Numbered from the stretch's first letter, positions 1 through 9,695 are shown. The stretch: 34,140 nt of DNA from Pirellulaceae bacterium (GCA_028281725.1 JANQJJ010000241.1:1-34140), one strand, 5' to 3'. Numbers and translations are program-made. The notes: generated by a model not told the origin, from the sequence alone.

Positions 1-236
1 GATGCTTCACGATTTGGATGGCGGGCGGTGGGGTCCGGCGTGGGATGTCGTTTGGTCAGACAGATGACTTCAGCTACAACGTGGCGGAGAATCCGGTGCA
101 CGTGCGCGATTTGCATGCGACAGTGATGCACTTGATGGGCATCGACCACGAGCAGTTTACCTATCGGTTCCAGGGGCTCGATTTCCGGCTAACCGGCGTG
201 GAAGATGCGCGCGTTGTCAACGAGGTCATTGCCTAG
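1..236 (+). CDS. DUF1501 family protein, C-terminal fragment (start outside window)
   Basis: The reading frame is open from the first complete codon (base 3, reading [14 protein letters not shown]), so the gene begins upstream of the window and the track's ATG at 18 is internal. The stretch [18 protein letters not shown], followed by a [13 protein letters not shown] segment and a terminal [12 protein letters not shown] segment, is the usual ending of planctomycete DUF1501 proteins. These are exported, sulfatase/alkaline-phosphatase-fold proteins, often encoded next to DUF1549/DUF1553 cytochromes. The final FRLTGV-x-ARVVNEVI element is typical of the family end, so the C-terminus appears intact. 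It converges on the hydrolase gene with a gap of only about 20 bases and no visible terminator. The biochemical role of DUF1501 is not established. Confidence 0.85.
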   Translation, partial: CFTIWMAGGGVRRGMSFGQTDDFSYNVAENPVHVRDLHATVMHLMGIDHEQFTYRFQGLDFRLTGVEDARVVNEVIA

Positions 237-257
237 CAGGCCCCCGGAAACAACTCG

Positions 258-1148
258 CTAGTTTTGAGTTGCCAGTCCGCGTATTCGTAGCCACTCGGTG
301 CCGCGATCTTTCCAGGTACCGATGGCCGAGCCCGAACGCGAGCGTGTGCCGTATCCGTGACCTCCGTTTTGGTAAACGTGCAGTTCTGCCGAGACATTGT
401 TTTTCTTCAGGCCGGCGTAGACCATGACAGCACCCAAGGACGTCGAGCGGTCATCGTCGGTATGAACGATGAAGGCCGGAGGTGTCTGGTTGGTAATCTC
501 GATGGGTGCGATCAGGCCGTCTGACTGAGAATCCATAATCTGCCAGGGATAGATCAGTAGCGCGAAATCCGGTCGGAAACTTTGCAGGTCCACGTCGTCG
601 ACAGCAGTATAGGCATCGTCGGTTTGCGTGATATGAATCGTGGCGACCTGACCACCGGCGGAGAATCCCAGCAGTCCCACTTGGTCAGGATCGATGCTCC
701 AGCGATCTGCCTGGCTGCGAATCAGACGCAGAGCTCTCTGGCTATCTTGCAGAGGGCGTTGCCAACGGGGGCCCGATTTTTGAGTGGTCGTGCGATACCG
801 CAAGACGAACGCCGTAATGCCGAGGTCGTTCAGCCAGAGAGCCGCTTCGGAGCCCTCCAGGTCGGGAACGACGTAACCAAATCCGCCACCGGGCAAGATC
901 AGCATAGCCGTGCCATTGGGCTCAGATGCCGGAAAAACGTCCATGGTCGGGCAGGTGATTTTTTCTACCCGTGTGATAGGTGGCTTGTCCGATTCCCGAC
1001 CAGGCAGTGGCGTACCAACGTCCCGCGTTGTTTCACCAGGAGCCAGTTCAGGCCAGATGGCGACGTTCTTAGTTGGCTCGGCAGCCGGAGTATAGGTTGG
1101 AATGGTCCATGTGAGGACGACAACGGCAACACAGATGTTTTTGAGCAT
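258..1148 (-). CDS. Exported alpha/beta hydrolase (acetyl esterase / BD-FAE-like)
   Basis: A 296-residue protein with an N-terminal signal peptide (hydrophobic VAVVVLTWTIP, then a cleavage-type TPAAEP). The alpha/beta-hydrolase hallmarks are visible: the oxyanion-type LPGGGFGYV near residue 86, the nucleophile elbow GFSAGGQVA near 160, an HTDDD acid segment near 228, and the terminal catalytic-type NGGHGYG near 262. This pattern matches the exported esterase/lipase group often annotated endo-1,4-beta-xylanase B-like or acetylxylan esterase; polysaccharide de-esterification is an inference. The ATG at 1148 is preceded by GGAAGAGG at good spacing. It is the last gene of a leftward run and lies 46 bases beyond the ferritin-like gene, so it may be cotranscribed with it. 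Confidence 0.85.
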   Translation of the reverse strand: MLKNICVAVVVLTWTIPTYTPAAEPTKNVAIWPELAPGETTRDVGTPLPGRESDKPPITRVEKITCPTMDVFPASEPNGTAMLILPGGGFGYVVPDLEGSEAALWLNDLGITAFVLRYRTTTQKSGPRWQRPLQDSQRALRLIRSQADRWSIDPDQVGLLGFSAGGQVATIHITQTDDAYTAVDDVDLQSFRPDFALLIYPWQIMDSQSDGLIAPIEITNQTPPAFIVHTDDDRSTSLGAVMVYAGLKKNNVSAELHVYQNGGHGYGTRSRSGSAIGTWKDRGTEWLRIRGLATQN

Positions 1149-1193
1149 AAGAGCCTCTTCCGCGAACTCATGATGGGATGGTAGCGGTCTGCA

Positions 1194-2615
1194 TCAGTCC
1201 AACTTCTGCAGGTCCGCGCGACTGTCTTCGTAGGTTTCACAAAAGGCCAGTGCGGCAGGGTCGGGTGGTTGTCCCCAATTTTCGCACGCCTGCCGGTAGA
1301 GTTCAGGCCACCAATTCCGATGTTCCGTCCAGCCTTCGTTTCGATACTTTTGCCATTGGCTGAGGACCTTGCTCCAGCATCGGTCACCATAGCTCAGTGC
1401 CTGCCCGAGCGACTGGTATCGTGGGACGTACCAGCGCCGACCGATCTGCGCGTGGAGCACCTCGTCGGCCCAGTCAAAATCTTGGAAGAGAGCCGATAGT
1501 GGATCGCCACTTTCCACGCCGACTTCCCATTCGTATCGCTTCCCCGTGCGAGGCATTAGTCCTTGTTCTATGAAAAACAGCACACCGTGCCGCTCGCGCG
1601 CGTCGAGTTGACTGTTCAAATTGCGTGACCAGGTGAAGTTGATTGGGATACGCGTCCAGTCTAGGTTTTGGGCGGCAAAACCCACTTCGCCCATCATCGC
1701 GTGCCGGGCTTCATCCCAGAGCTGGCGAATCATCTCCATGTAAAACTCCCAAGGCTCCTCGTCCCTGAGGTCGACTAAGATGCTGGCCATCATCTCCGGG
1801 ACATCCAGCTCTCGAATTCTCTTGTAGTACATCATCAGCGTCTTATCGCGAGCCGAAAATCGCTCGTCGTACAGGAACGCTTCTGGATTGACCCCGGCGT
1901 TGAAGGGGTCTTGAAACCGGTCGTCTCTCTTGGGTTCGGAGTCGTAAACGAACGGCTCCGCCGAATGCCATGGCTCGGGCAACAGGTCGGTTTGCGGCGC
2001 GAGACCGTCGAGATCGCCGGCGCAAGCCAAACACTCTTCTAGCCGCGTGAGCCAGGGCTGTAGCTGCTGGCGCGTGCTTTCGGTCAGCAAGCAGGGGATC
2101 GCTTGCTGGCCAAATTCAACCAGTTCGCCCAGTTCGAACGCGATCAGTTTGGCTATCCGCACCGTCGGAGCATCTGCCAGGGGATGGGCGTCCTGCTGCA
2201 GCCGCCGGCATGCCGCCACGACCGCCGGCAGCGCAATCTCGTAGCAACCCGCCAGCAGGCCTTCCGTCGTGGGGACAGTCATTAACTCGTCACACAGGCG
2301 CTTCAGCCCTGCGTGGGGTACTTTGTCGAGTCCCAGTGGCGGCTCGCGCATTTCGCCGACGCGAGTGCGAATCAAATTGACTTGCTCAGCGCAAAGGTAC
2401 GCGTGATGGCTGAACGCGGTCTTGAGTTCGTAGATCGGCTCTGACGTAATTCGAGCAGTCAACGTGGTGCAGAGTTCTTTCAGCACAAAGTGCAAACGCT
2501 TCAGTCGATCGACGCTTTGCTGGACGCTCCAGTTCGACTGGGCTGCCCGTTCGACGGAACTCAAGCCGGCCAGGGGCGGCAGTCCGTGCAGTGACTTGTA
2601 GCCTGACAGATTCAT
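1194..2615 (-). CDS. DUF455-like, ferritin-superfamily protein
   Basis: A 473-residue cytoplasmic-looking protein without signal peptide or membrane spans. The C-terminal half has the layout of the DUF455/ferritin-like (MiaE-type) helical bundle. A helix with RELDVPEMM is followed by PWEFYMEMIRQLWDEARHA (ExxH, about residues 286-305) and a later DEVLHAQIGRRWY (second ExxH, about 384-396). These are candidate di-metal ligands. The N-terminal half is also helical, with AEQVNLIRTRVGEMREPP near 77-94 and an ADAPTVR turn near 150, which suggests a second, possibly degenerate bundle. DUF455 proteins have no firmly established reaction; a diiron oxidase/oxygenase or metal-storage role is inference. 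It lies between the cytochrome and the esterase on the same strand. A purine-rich AAGAG precedes the ATG. Confidence 0.75.
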   Translation of the reverse strand: MNLSGYKSLHGLPPLAGLSSVERAAQSNWSVQQSVDRLKRLHFVLKELCTTLTARITSEPIYELKTAFSHHAYLCAEQVNLIRTRVGEMREPPLGLDKVPHAGLKRLCDELMTVPTTEGLLAGCYEIALPAVVAACRRLQQDAHPLADAPTVRIAKLIAFELGELVEFGQQAIPCLLTESTRQQLQPWLTRLEECLACAGDLDGLAPQTDLLPEPWHSAEPFVYDSEPKRDDRFQDPFNAGVNPEAFLYDERFSARDKTLMMYYKRIRELDVPEMMASILVDLRDEEPWEFYMEMIRQLWDEARHAMMGEVGFAAQNLDWTRIPINFTWSRNLNSQLDARERHGVLFFIEQGLMPRTGKRYEWEVGVESGDPLSALFQDFDWADEVLHAQIGRRWYVPRYQSLGQALSYGDRCWSKVLSQWQKYRNEGWTEHRNWWPELYRQACENWGQPPDPAALAFCETYEDSRADLQKLD

Positions 2616-2718
2616 CGGGTTTTTCTCTTTTCTGAGTGGTCGGTTGTCGAAAGGCAGGTGGACAATGAAGTTCCGAAACCGGTCTTGACTTAAGTTGCCG
2701 AGGTAATCCGGGACACCG

Positions 2719-4659
2719 CTATAGACGTTCCAGGAAGGTCACGAGTGCGTCACGTTCTTCCATTGATAGTTCTCGAGGCAGCTGATGTTTCTGCTTTTCA
2801 ACTACATCTCGTAACGATTGACTACTTCCGTCATGAAACAGAGCGTTTTGGCGCTGGCTGACAGAGATCAGACTCGGAGGATTGAAAAGCCGCATCGACT
2901 GCTCGTCTACGAGTCCGACGTCGAACGTCTCCACGCTGGTAAAACGCGTTCCACCATGGCAGTCTGCACAACCCAGGCTAGAGAAGAGTTCTTGGCCGCG
3001 TTGATAGTGATCTTCCAGCGTGGCCGACCATCGATCATCGGTGCCTTGGCGTGCAGCCAGCAGACTCGGGGGTTCGGGTAACGAACGCACGAAGGCCGCG
3101 ATGTCGCCGACGACCCGCGGATCCACGTCATCGTCACTGGCCATCGTCGACCGAATCGAATGCGTAATCTGCTCTTCAAGAGTTTGCATGCTTCCACCCC
3201 AGCTGTAGGGCATGGTCTCTGCCTGCCCAAGTAAGGAAAGGATGCGCTTGGGAGTCCCGAACGTGTGGTCGGTCAGGTTGTCGTTCAGTTGACCATTCGT
3301 ATGGCCGCGGCTGTGGCAGCTGTGGCAACTCATCCAGCCGTCGTGCGAGAGCAACGAATTGAAGAACAATTGCTCTCCCCGTTCCGCCGCGGTCGGCCGC
3401 CTCAAGCTGCCAAGCGTCACGTGGTCCACATCGAATGACTCAAGGTCCACCAGGCTGAGGGAATCACTAAACTGATTGACAACGACCAGCTGTTTTTCAT
3501 CGGGCGAGAATTGGCAATCCACCGGACGGAAGCCGACATCGACCTGACGGAAGTAATGTTCGCCCTCCACGCCGATCGCGACTCGATTCGTGCCGCCTAG
3601 AGTTACCGCGATTCGTCCCGAGCTGGCCAGACTCAGACTGGATGGGTCTCCCGCACCATTTCCCGGAGCGCCGAGCGGGTAGAATCGGCCTTTTCTAAAT
3701 ATTTCGTCGCCGGACGCCGATAGCAGGCGATCGGTCTGCAGCCAACGTAAGTTGTTACTCAACAAGCCACCCCAAGTGATATCGCCACGGACAGTCTGTA
3801 TGAATTCGTTCAAGAGCTGATGCGGAAAAAGTACTGTCTGCTCGTCGTCCGTAGCGACCAGGCCCGTCACGTTGTGTCCGTACAGTTTGCCATGTTTGAC
3901 TAATCGCTCCGCTTGCAGATCGAGCATCACGTAGTCTCGGCCGAACGCATCGACGATCAGGGCAGAGCGATGTTTGGGAAGGAGCAATACTTCACCGCCA
4001 CCCATAGGTAAATCGACGTGGTCCAGCTCAGACCAGGCGTCCGGCGATTCGAGTCCGTTGATATCATCCCATCGCCAGCGGTAAAGCCGTTGCGACCAGA
4101 GACCTGTCGCATAGAGCAAGCGGTTGTCCGAGTCCCAGACGATGGCGTTGGGATGTCCCGGTGCGTTCAGCCAGTGGACAATATGCCAGTCTTCTTGCCG
4201 TTGCTGAAAGATAACCACTCGGCCAGATCGGTGTTCGGCGACGGCGATCGTGTTGTCGGTAAGCTTTACAATGTCGCCCCAACTGCAATCTTCATCCTGA
4301 TGAGCGACCCTCAGGGACCGATCGAGTAGATCGAATTCGAATATCTGTCCGGTCCGCTTGGTGCTTATCCAAGCTCGGGACGAATCAATGAACTCGATCG
4401 CTACCGGCTGCCGATAGAGACCGCCGGCCTGATACTCGGCAACGTATCTGCGCTTGCTAAGCGTTTCATAGGCCGATTCGTTGGCGTAGTCACCAGTCAA
4501 TGGTTTGTCGGCTGGGTACTGGCCGGTCGAGTAGTCCGACTGGGATTCGGATGAGGCTGCCGTAGGCCGCGATTGGGCAGACGCACGCGGTGATAACGCA
4601 GCGTGGTGCATCGCCAGCGTGCCGACGCAAACCAGTACTAGCGAGAATGAATTTCGCAC
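2719..4659 (-). CDS. Exported beta-propeller/di-haem cytochrome c peroxidase-like protein
   Basis: A 646-residue protein with a signal peptide (SLVLVCVGTLAMHHAALSPRASAQ). Residues of about 60-420 show repeating beta-propeller blades of the YVTN/NHL type, such as GQIFEFDLLDR, FVDxxxRLLYATG-like and SLSLVDLESFDV. A MauG/cytochrome c peroxidase-like part follows, with two haem c motifs: CHSCH near residue 445 and CADCH near 564. It also has the family ending FNPPSLISVSQR...ALFHDGSSQSLRDVV. This fusion is common in planctomycetes. It should sit in the periplasm and transfer electrons or reduce peroxides, with an unknown propeller partner. The start is a GTG (MRNSFS) at 4659. The roughly 225 bases upstream hold no gene that I can support. 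Confidence 0.85.
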   Translation of the reverse strand: MRNSFSLVLVCVGTLAMHHAALSPRASAQSRPTAASSESQSDYSTGQYPADKPLTGDYANESAYETLSKRRYVAEYQAGGLYRQPVAIEFIDSSRAWISTKRTGQIFEFDLLDRSLRVAHQDEDCSWGDIVKLTDNTIAVAEHRSGRVVIFQQRQEDWHIVHWLNAPGHPNAIVWDSDNRLLYATGLWSQRLYRWRWDDINGLESPDAWSELDHVDLPMGGGEVLLLPKHRSALIVDAFGRDYVMLDLQAERLVKHGKLYGHNVTGLVATDDEQTVLFPHQLLNEFIQTVRGDITWGGLLSNNLRWLQTDRLLSASGDEIFRKGRFYPLGAPGNGAGDPSSLSLASSGRIAVTLGGTNRVAIGVEGEHYFRQVDVGFRPVDCQFSPDEKQLVVVNQFSDSLSLVDLESFDVDHVTLGSLRRPTAAERGEQLFFNSLLSHDGWMSCHSCHSRGHTNGQLNDNLTDHTFGTPKRILSLLGQAETMPYSWGGSMQTLEEQITHSIRSTMASDDDVDPRVVGDIAAFVRSLPEPPSLLAARQGTDDRWSATLEDHYQRGQELFSSLGCADCHGGTRFTSVETFDVGLVDEQSMRLFNPPSLISVSQRQNALFHDGSSQSLRDVVEKQKHQLPRELSMEERDALVTFLERL

Positions 4660-4883
4660 GGATGGTTTTCCCGATCCAGAAATGATCGACGTTTAGGTGG
4701 GAGTTCGTGATACGTTTTCAGGCTGAGGACGCGTCGGCGAGCCGTTTCCAAGGCGTCTGCCAGTTGCAAATCCCCCAGGCCGATGTTGCACAAGCCAGGA
4801 GTTCGAACCACCCGTAGTATACACCAATCCCGATTGTCGCCGACTGGCGGAACGGTCGGCGGCCATCAAGAATCGGCGGGCGG

Positions 4884-7196
4884 CTAATCCGCAGCGGAGA
4901 CCTGAGGCCCAGGCGCGTCCACCACGATGGTCGGCGGTTGAATGCCTTGCCTGGTACTGGCCCACAACACCATCGTGCCGATCACCATCGCCGCGGCAGC
5001 GCAGAGCAGCCATAGTATGGGTAGATGCTCGCCTTCCTGGACAAGTATCTCCCAGGCTTCCAATCGTTCCTCGAAATAGCTGAGCGTCAGTAGCAGACTG
5101 TTGTGCAGCGCATGGAGTAGCATACCGGGCCAGACTGAGCCGGTTCGCAGCGCGAGCCAACCGAGAATCAGTCCCATGAAAGTGGTCGGCAGGAAACGTT
5201 CGATAGCCAATACGTTCGAGGTGAGCACATGCATGAGCCCAAACAAACCAGCCGACAAGAGAATCGCCCAGGTTGTGGTGTACCGGTGCAGCGAACTGAG
5301 TACGAACCCTCGAAACAGGAACTCCTCGCAGACCGCCGGAGTGACCGCAAAAACGAAGAGCACTAGCCACAGTGGCAGCTCTTGCAGCTGGTCTTGGAAT
5401 TGAGCGACACGTTCAAAATGTTCGGGCCGGATCGTACCAATACCCAATAGTTGACCACCAATGAAAATCTCGTGAGCAAGCATCCATGCCGAGCCGGCCA
5501 GCAGCAGAATTGCGGGCAGCCAAGCCAACCAGCTTCGCAAACCCCCTGGGGAGAGCCTAAATGTTTGCTGAAAATCGATCTTGCGATACCAGCACACAAG
5601 AAACGGTACGCCAAGAATCAGGGTGAACGAAACCAAGGCCGAGATCCACAGCCGGGTTGCCATATCGTCACTGCTCGACGGTAAGATGCTCGACGCGACG
5701 AAGTACAGTGGAAACATGCCAGCCATCGTCAGCGCCATTTGATCCAAGCTCGGCAACCGATGAGGCCTCGCGGGGCGCAATAGCAGGTCTCGCCAACTGC
5801 CGCCACTACCATGCATGGACGCGTCCGACCCAAACAACCGGCTAGCCAGGGCGAGTGCCGCCAAGGCGTAAATGCCGTTGCAAATGACCGCGACGAGAGC
5901 TGAATTCCATTCTGCCGAACCAACGAGAACTTCTCGCGCCAGCAAGACAATATTGACTAGTGGAACCGTGGCCAGCAGACCGGTGAACTCGATGCCGGGC
6001 AGCAGGCTCATCACTCCGGGCGTAAGCGCCAGCAACATCAGCGGGATGAGATACGCCTGGGCCTCTTTGAAACTTCTGGCAAAACTAGTCACGGCCAGCA
6101 GCAGAGCCGCGAAGAACATCGTAAAGAGTACCAGCAGGACCAGCACCGTTCCGACCACGCCGGCCGACAGCACGCCCTCGCCAAAGACCAGCTTGCCAAT
6201 TCCGCTGACCCACAGAGTGATGGTCATCGCCGCGAGATTTGCCAACGCGGTCAGGAGTGCGACGGTGACGACGGCCGAATACTTGGCAAAGAGCAGCGCG
6301 GCATTGGGCGTGGGCGATACAACCAGCGCTTCCATCGTCCCGCGTTCTCGTTCACCGGCCGTCAGGTCGATCGCAGGATAAACGGCCCCGGCCATGGTCA
6401 TCAATACCAACACAAGCGGAACCATCGTCGCCAGCAAGTCCGCGTAGTTGTTTCGCATGACGACGGGCGTTGCGACCAAGCCATAAGGAACCGAATACTC
6501 CTCTTCCGTGTTGTTTTCGATCAACCAACTCGACGTCTCATTGTTGACTGCGGCCAGAATCCGTTCGAGTAGCTGCAGGGCTCGCTCACTCTGCGGATCG
6601 TCCCGGCGATAACGGACTTCATAGTCGCCAAATAGGGACAGGATGGATTCCGGGTCGAATCCCTCTGGCAATTGATCCAAGGGTAGGAGTTGCTTCACCA
6701 GTTGCCTGAGAAGGCGATTGTCGGAGACTGGCGCCACGCTTCCGTCTTCGTTGGTCGCCTTGTTGGTGATGACCAGGTCAACCGACTTATTCCGCAACGC
6801 GTCCTTGCCACTATCTTCCAGGATCAATAGTTGCGGTCGAGGGAGGGCGGAGCTGTTCTGCTGATCCGGCTCATCGTCGCGAGATCTTCTATCTGGAACC
6901 GGGGTATCCAGGAAGACTGGCGCGGCCTCACGATCGTGCAGCAGGATATAGCCTGCCTCCAGGACGCTCTGTAACTTGCTATCTTTGAGATCGACGCCGA
7001 TCCCAAAGGTCGCGGTTGTTTCCGCCGATGGCGAAACGCTCGTCAGCAAGACTCGATTGAGGACCAGGCTTAACAGCGGATAGACCAACAGAGGCATCAA
7101 CACCAGCGTCACGATCGTTCGCCGGTCACGTAGCGACTCGCGCAACTCCTTCAAACATAGGCGGACCATGCGCGCGGGCGTTATGCGGGGGAACAT
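4884..7196 (-). CDS. ABC transporter permease (NatB-like) fused to CPBP intramembrane protease
   Basis: I place the start at ATG 7196 (MFPRITPARMVRLCLKE), giving about 770 residues. AGGAG lies 8 bases upstream, and the 50 extra track residues run back into the ATPase gene in another frame. The N-terminal part is an ABC-2/NatB permease: a cytoplasmic helix, one span (VLMPLLVYPLLSLVL), a large extracytoplasmic domain, then spans with the conserved AGERERGTMEALVVSP turn. The C-terminal part is a CPBP (CAAX/Abi) membrane protease with all three motifs: CEEFLFRG (EExxxR), LFGLMHV (FxxxH) and LLHALHNS (HxxxN). It overlaps the ATPase stop by 16 bases, so the two form one export system. The substrate is unknown. 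NatAB relatives export Na+, but planctomycete fusions of this type have not been assigned. Confidence 0.88.
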   Translation of the reverse strand: MFPRITPARMVRLCLKELRESLRDRRTIVTLVLMPLLVYPLLSLVLNRVLLTSVSPSAETTATFGIGVDLKDSKLQSVLEAGYILLHDREAAPVFLDTPVPDRRSRDDEPDQQNSSALPRPQLLILEDSGKDALRNKSVDLVITNKATNEDGSVAPVSDNRLLRQLVKQLLPLDQLPEGFDPESILSLFGDYEVRYRRDDPQSERALQLLERILAAVNNETSSWLIENNTEEEYSVPYGLVATPVVMRNNYADLLATMVPLVLVLMTMAGAVYPAIDLTAGERERGTMEALVVSPTPNAALLFAKYSAVVTVALLTALANLAAMTITLWVSGIGKLVFGEGVLSAGVVGTVLVLLVLFTMFFAALLLAVTSFARSFKEAQAYLIPLMLLALTPGVMSLLPGIEFTGLLATVPLVNIVLLAREVLVGSAEWNSALVAVICNGIYALAALALASRLFGSDASMHGSGGSWRDLLLRPARPHRLPSLDQMALTMAGMFPLYFVASSILPSSSDDMATRLWISALVSFTLILGVPFLVCWYRKIDFQQTFRLSPGGLRSWLAWLPAILLLAGSAWMLAHEIFIGGQLLGIGTIRPEHFERVAQFQDQLQELPLWLVLFVFAVTPAVCEEFLFRGFVLSSLHRYTTTWAILLSAGLFGLMHVLTSNVLAIERFLPTTFMGLILGWLALRTGSVWPGMLLHALHNSLLLTLSYFEERLEAWEILVQEGEHLPILWLLCAAAAMVIGTMVLWASTRQGIQPPTIVVDAPGPQVSAAD

Positions 7197-7951
7197 GATG
7201 CGTTCTCCTGCGATCGCTGTTCGTTGCTGCGCATCATACTCAAGAACATTTCCGTGAGGTGTTTTTCGCCAGTCGCCGATCGTATTTCCGCCAGTGAACC
7301 GGCGTACATCAGATTTCCGCGATGAAGCAGTCCAAAGCGATCGCACACGCGTTCAGCTTCATCCAGACGATGGGTGGAAAGCAACACGGCCTTGCCCACT
7401 TCCTTCAGATGAGCGATGAACTCGAATACTGTTTGGCTGCCGACCACATCCAGGCCTCGCGTCGGTTCGTCCAGCAGCATCACCGGCGGGTCGTGCATCA
7501 ATCCCCGCGCTAAGATGACTCGTTGCTTCTGCCCGGTGCTCAGCGTGGAACAGCGCTGCTCCAAGAAACGAGACAACTGGAGTTTGTCGACCAGTGAGCT
7601 CAGACGCTCACGGGCGACGTCGAGAGGCACAGAATACAAGTCCGCGAAGTAGAGCAGCATCTCGCGAACCGTCAACCAAGGATAGATACCATCGTTGGTG
7701 GAGACCATGCCTATGTTGGCGCGCACCGCCGATGAATCGGGGCCGGTACGCATCCCACCAACCTCGGCGTGGCCTCGGTCCGGACGCAGCAGACCCATGA
7801 TAATCTTTAGCGTCGTGGTCTTGCCCGCTCCATTGGGGCCTAGCAAACCGAATACCTCTCCGGCTCTCACCTCAAAGGAAATGCCGTTCAGCGCGTTGAT
7901 CGTGTTGCCAGACCACTGAAATTGTTTGGAAAGTTCAGTTGTGACAATCAC
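7181..7951 (-). CDS. ABC transporter ATP-binding protein (NatA-like)
   Basis: A 256-residue ABC ATPase with all catalytic elements: Walker A GPNGAGKTTT near residue 38, Q-loop region ANIGMVSTNDGIYPWLTV, signature LSTGQKQRV, Walker B VMLLDEPTRGLD, and the H-loop STHRLDEAERVCD. It is of the short DrrA/NatA type that pairs with ABC-2 permeases. The C-terminal tail after the H-loop (LAEIRSATGEKHLTEMFLSMM) is typical of exporters. It is followed directly, with overlap, by the permease-CPBP gene, with which it should form the transporter at the inner membrane. The upstream gap to the sulfatase stop is about 205 bases and contains a short palindrome. Confidence 0.93.
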   Translation of the reverse strand: MIVTTELSKQFQWSGNTINALNGISFEVRAGEVFGLLGPNGAGKTTTLKIIMGLLRPDRGHAEVGGMRTGPDSSAVRANIGMVSTNDGIYPWLTVREMLLYFADLYSVPLDVARERLSSLVDKLQLSRFLEQRCSTLSTGQKQRVILARGLMHDPPVMLLDEPTRGLDVVGSQTVFEFIAHLKEVGKAVLLSTHRLDEAERVCDRFGLLHRGNLMYAGSLAEIRSATGEKHLTEMFLSMMRSNEQRSQENASCSPA

Positions 7952-8088
7952 GTATTAGTCCGAGAAGAGAAATGCATCGTCCGCAACAGGAGCCCAATAC
8001 CAACAGCCGATACGATGCTGCAGGTGCTTGGCACGATGAGTGCCGGGCTTCTTTTTCCGGAAACTTCAACTGCACCAGTATACGATCA

Positions 8089-8101
8089 TTACGAATCGTA
8101 A
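8089..8101. promoter_or_regulatory. Short perfect palindrome upstream of the ABC ATPase
   Basis: TTACGAATCGTAA is a 13-base palindrome with a one-base centre, about 140 bases upstream of the ATPase ATG. On the minus strand it is followed by a TATACT hexamer, so it could be an operator beside a promoter for the transporter operon. I see no good -35 at 17 bases. It may also be chance. Confidence 0.25.
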
Positions 8102-8156
8102 CGTTCGCTGCATCCGCGGACAATTCTGAAATCTGGCTGGGCAGTCCTTCTCGGGG

Positions 8157-9695
8157 CTAGCGCCGGCGGGAGGCGCGGCCTCGAGGTTGCCAGTCGGGGT
8201 GCGGAATATGGGCAGAATCCATGTATTGTTGGGCTTTTTCGACCAGTTCGGGATGCTGGGCCGACAAGTCCTTTTTTTGGGCCAGGTCGACGGAAAGATC
8301 GAACAATTGGACAGAGCCGGTCAGCATGGGCTGGCGGATGGCGACCCAGTTTCCAAAGCGCACGGACTGACGAGATCCCTGCTCGTAGAATTCCCAGTAC
8401 AGGTACTCGTGCTCTGGCTGAGTTCCTTCGCCGGTGAGTGTGGGCACCAAACTAATTCCGTCCGTCGTTACCTGCGTGCTCGACCCGCTCAAATCACGGA
8501 GGGTCGGCATCACGTCGGCAGAGTAACCCAGGTGATCTGAGGTGCTTCCCGCGGCAATCTTGCCGGGCCAGCGCGCGAGCATCGGAACGCGTACGCCGCC
8601 TTCTGTCAGCGATCGTTTGATGCCGGTTAAAGGCCCATTGGGATCAAAACGCTCCAAATTGTGATTGGCTTCATTGTGAGGCCCATTGTCACTGGTAAAC
8701 ATGACCAGGGTGTTGTCGTCAATCTCCAGCTCCTGCAGTAGATCAAAGAGCCGTCCGATATCTCCGTCCATGCGCGTGATCATGGCCGCTTGGCCTTTGT
8801 CTGGATCCGGCCAGTCTTCGCCTGCGTAGATGCCAAAGGTCGGTACCTCGGCCCCGTTGCCCACCATGCGCGTCGCTTCGTTGTTGGCGTGGGGAATCGT
8901 CAGCGCCAGATAAAGGAAGAACCGACCATCGGCATTGTCTCGCACGAACTGGAGTGCTTCATTGGCGAACAAGTCATGCGAGTAGTCAACTCGTTTCGTG
9001 GCGCTTCCTCCCAGGAATCCCGGTCCCTTTCCCTCGGGTAGCTTCACCTTGTTGCGCAGCCGGACTTCCTTGTCATTACGGTACAAAAACTCGGGATAGT
9101 AGTTGTGCGCGTGGACTTGGTTGAGATAACCAAAAAAGTAGTCGAATCCCTGCCGCAGCGGAAAGCCTGGCTGGTCAACTTCTCCCAGGCCCCACTTGCC
9201 GATTAGAGCTGTCCGGTAGCCGGCCTGCTTGAGGACTTCCGCGACGGTCACGTCCTGATCTCTCAATGACTGGATCAGCATATTGCTTCCGCCCGCATTT
9301 CCGCGCACATGCGTGTGGCCGGTGTGTTGTCCGGTCATCAGCACACTACGACTCGGAGCGCACACAGTGCATCCCGCGTAGAACTGCGTGAATCGCATGC
9401 CCTCGCGAGCCATCTGATCCAGTCTGGGTGTCTGAATCACCGTCTGGCCGTAACAGCCCAGGTCGCCATATCCCAGATCATCGGCCATGATGAAGATGAT
9501 GTTCGGAGGCCCCGTCGATTCGTCGGCAGCCGTCGCATCGGCGGGAGGCTGGAGCACGAGGCATAACATCAGGGCAGCGCTGATGACCCACCCTGCTTGC
9601 ACCGAGTTTTGCTGGAGCCACACGGAGTGGAACCGGCTCAGGTAGGTGGATCGACGACCGAAGTTTCTCATGTGTGCTCTTGTTGTGGGTACCAC
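8157..9695 (-). CDS. Exported sulfatase (arylsulfatase type, S1 family)
   Basis: A 512-residue type I sulfatase. The metal-binding [14 protein letters not shown] lies near residue 65. The modification motif [12 protein letters not shown] (CxPSR, about 112-123) supplies the cysteine converted to formylglycine by an anaerobic or aerobic sulfatase-maturating enzyme. The second metal-site segment [11 protein letters not shown] lies near 339. A long N-terminal region ends in a signal-type core ([22 protein letters not shown]). The GTG at 9695 has GAGAGGAG 6 bases upstream; the internal ATG at 9671 would shorten the leader and also has an AAGAG, so the start is open. Planctomycete sulfatases usually act on sulfated algal polysaccharides; the substrate here is not readable. 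Downstream lies the ABC operon. Confidence 0.93.
   Translation of the reverse strand: MVPTTRAHMRNFGRRSTYLSRFHSVWLQQNSVQAGWVISAALMLCLVLQPPADATAADESTGPPNIIFIMADDLGYGDLGCYGQTVIQTPRLDQMAREGMRFTQFYAGCTVCAPSRSVLMTGQHTGHTHVRGNAGGSNMLIQSLRDQDVTVAEVLKQAGYRTALIGKWGLGEVDQPGFPLRQGFDYFFGYLNQVHAHNYYPEFLYRNDKEVRLRNKVKLPEGKGPGFLGGSATKRVDYSHDLFANEALQFVRDNADGRFFLYLALTIPHANNEATRMVGNGAEVPTFGIYAGEDWPDPDKGQAAMITRMDGDIGRLFDLLQELEIDDNTLVMFTSDNGPHNEANHNLERFDPNGPLTGIKRSLTEGGVRVPMLARWPGKIAAGSTSDHLGYSADVMPTLRDLSGSSTQVTTDGISLVPTLTGEGTQPEHEYLYWEFYEQGSRQSVRFGNWVAIRQPMLTGSVQLFDLSVDLAQKKDLSAQHPELVEKAQQYMDSAHIPHPDWQPRGRASRRR

Noticed and set aside
582-1184. 200-aa plus-strand ORF
   Set aside because: Antisense to the alpha/beta hydrolase, which has a signal peptide and catalytic motifs.
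4795-4825. GTTCGAACC resembling a tRNA T-loop
   Set aside because: The flanks do not form the T-stem, and no acceptor, D or anticodon arms could be drawn on either strand.
4693-5370. 225-aa minus-strand ORF
   Set aside because: It is a frame-shifted shadow of the permease-CPBP gene, whose own frame shows all CPBP motifs; the shadow is arginine- and glycine-rich without motifs.
7935-8123. 62-aa minus ORF between sulfatase and ABC ATPase
   Set aside because: It starts at TTG without a ribosome site, overlaps the ATPase start out of frame, and its product has no recognisable domain. It continues the sulfatase frame beyond its stop, but read-through is not supported.
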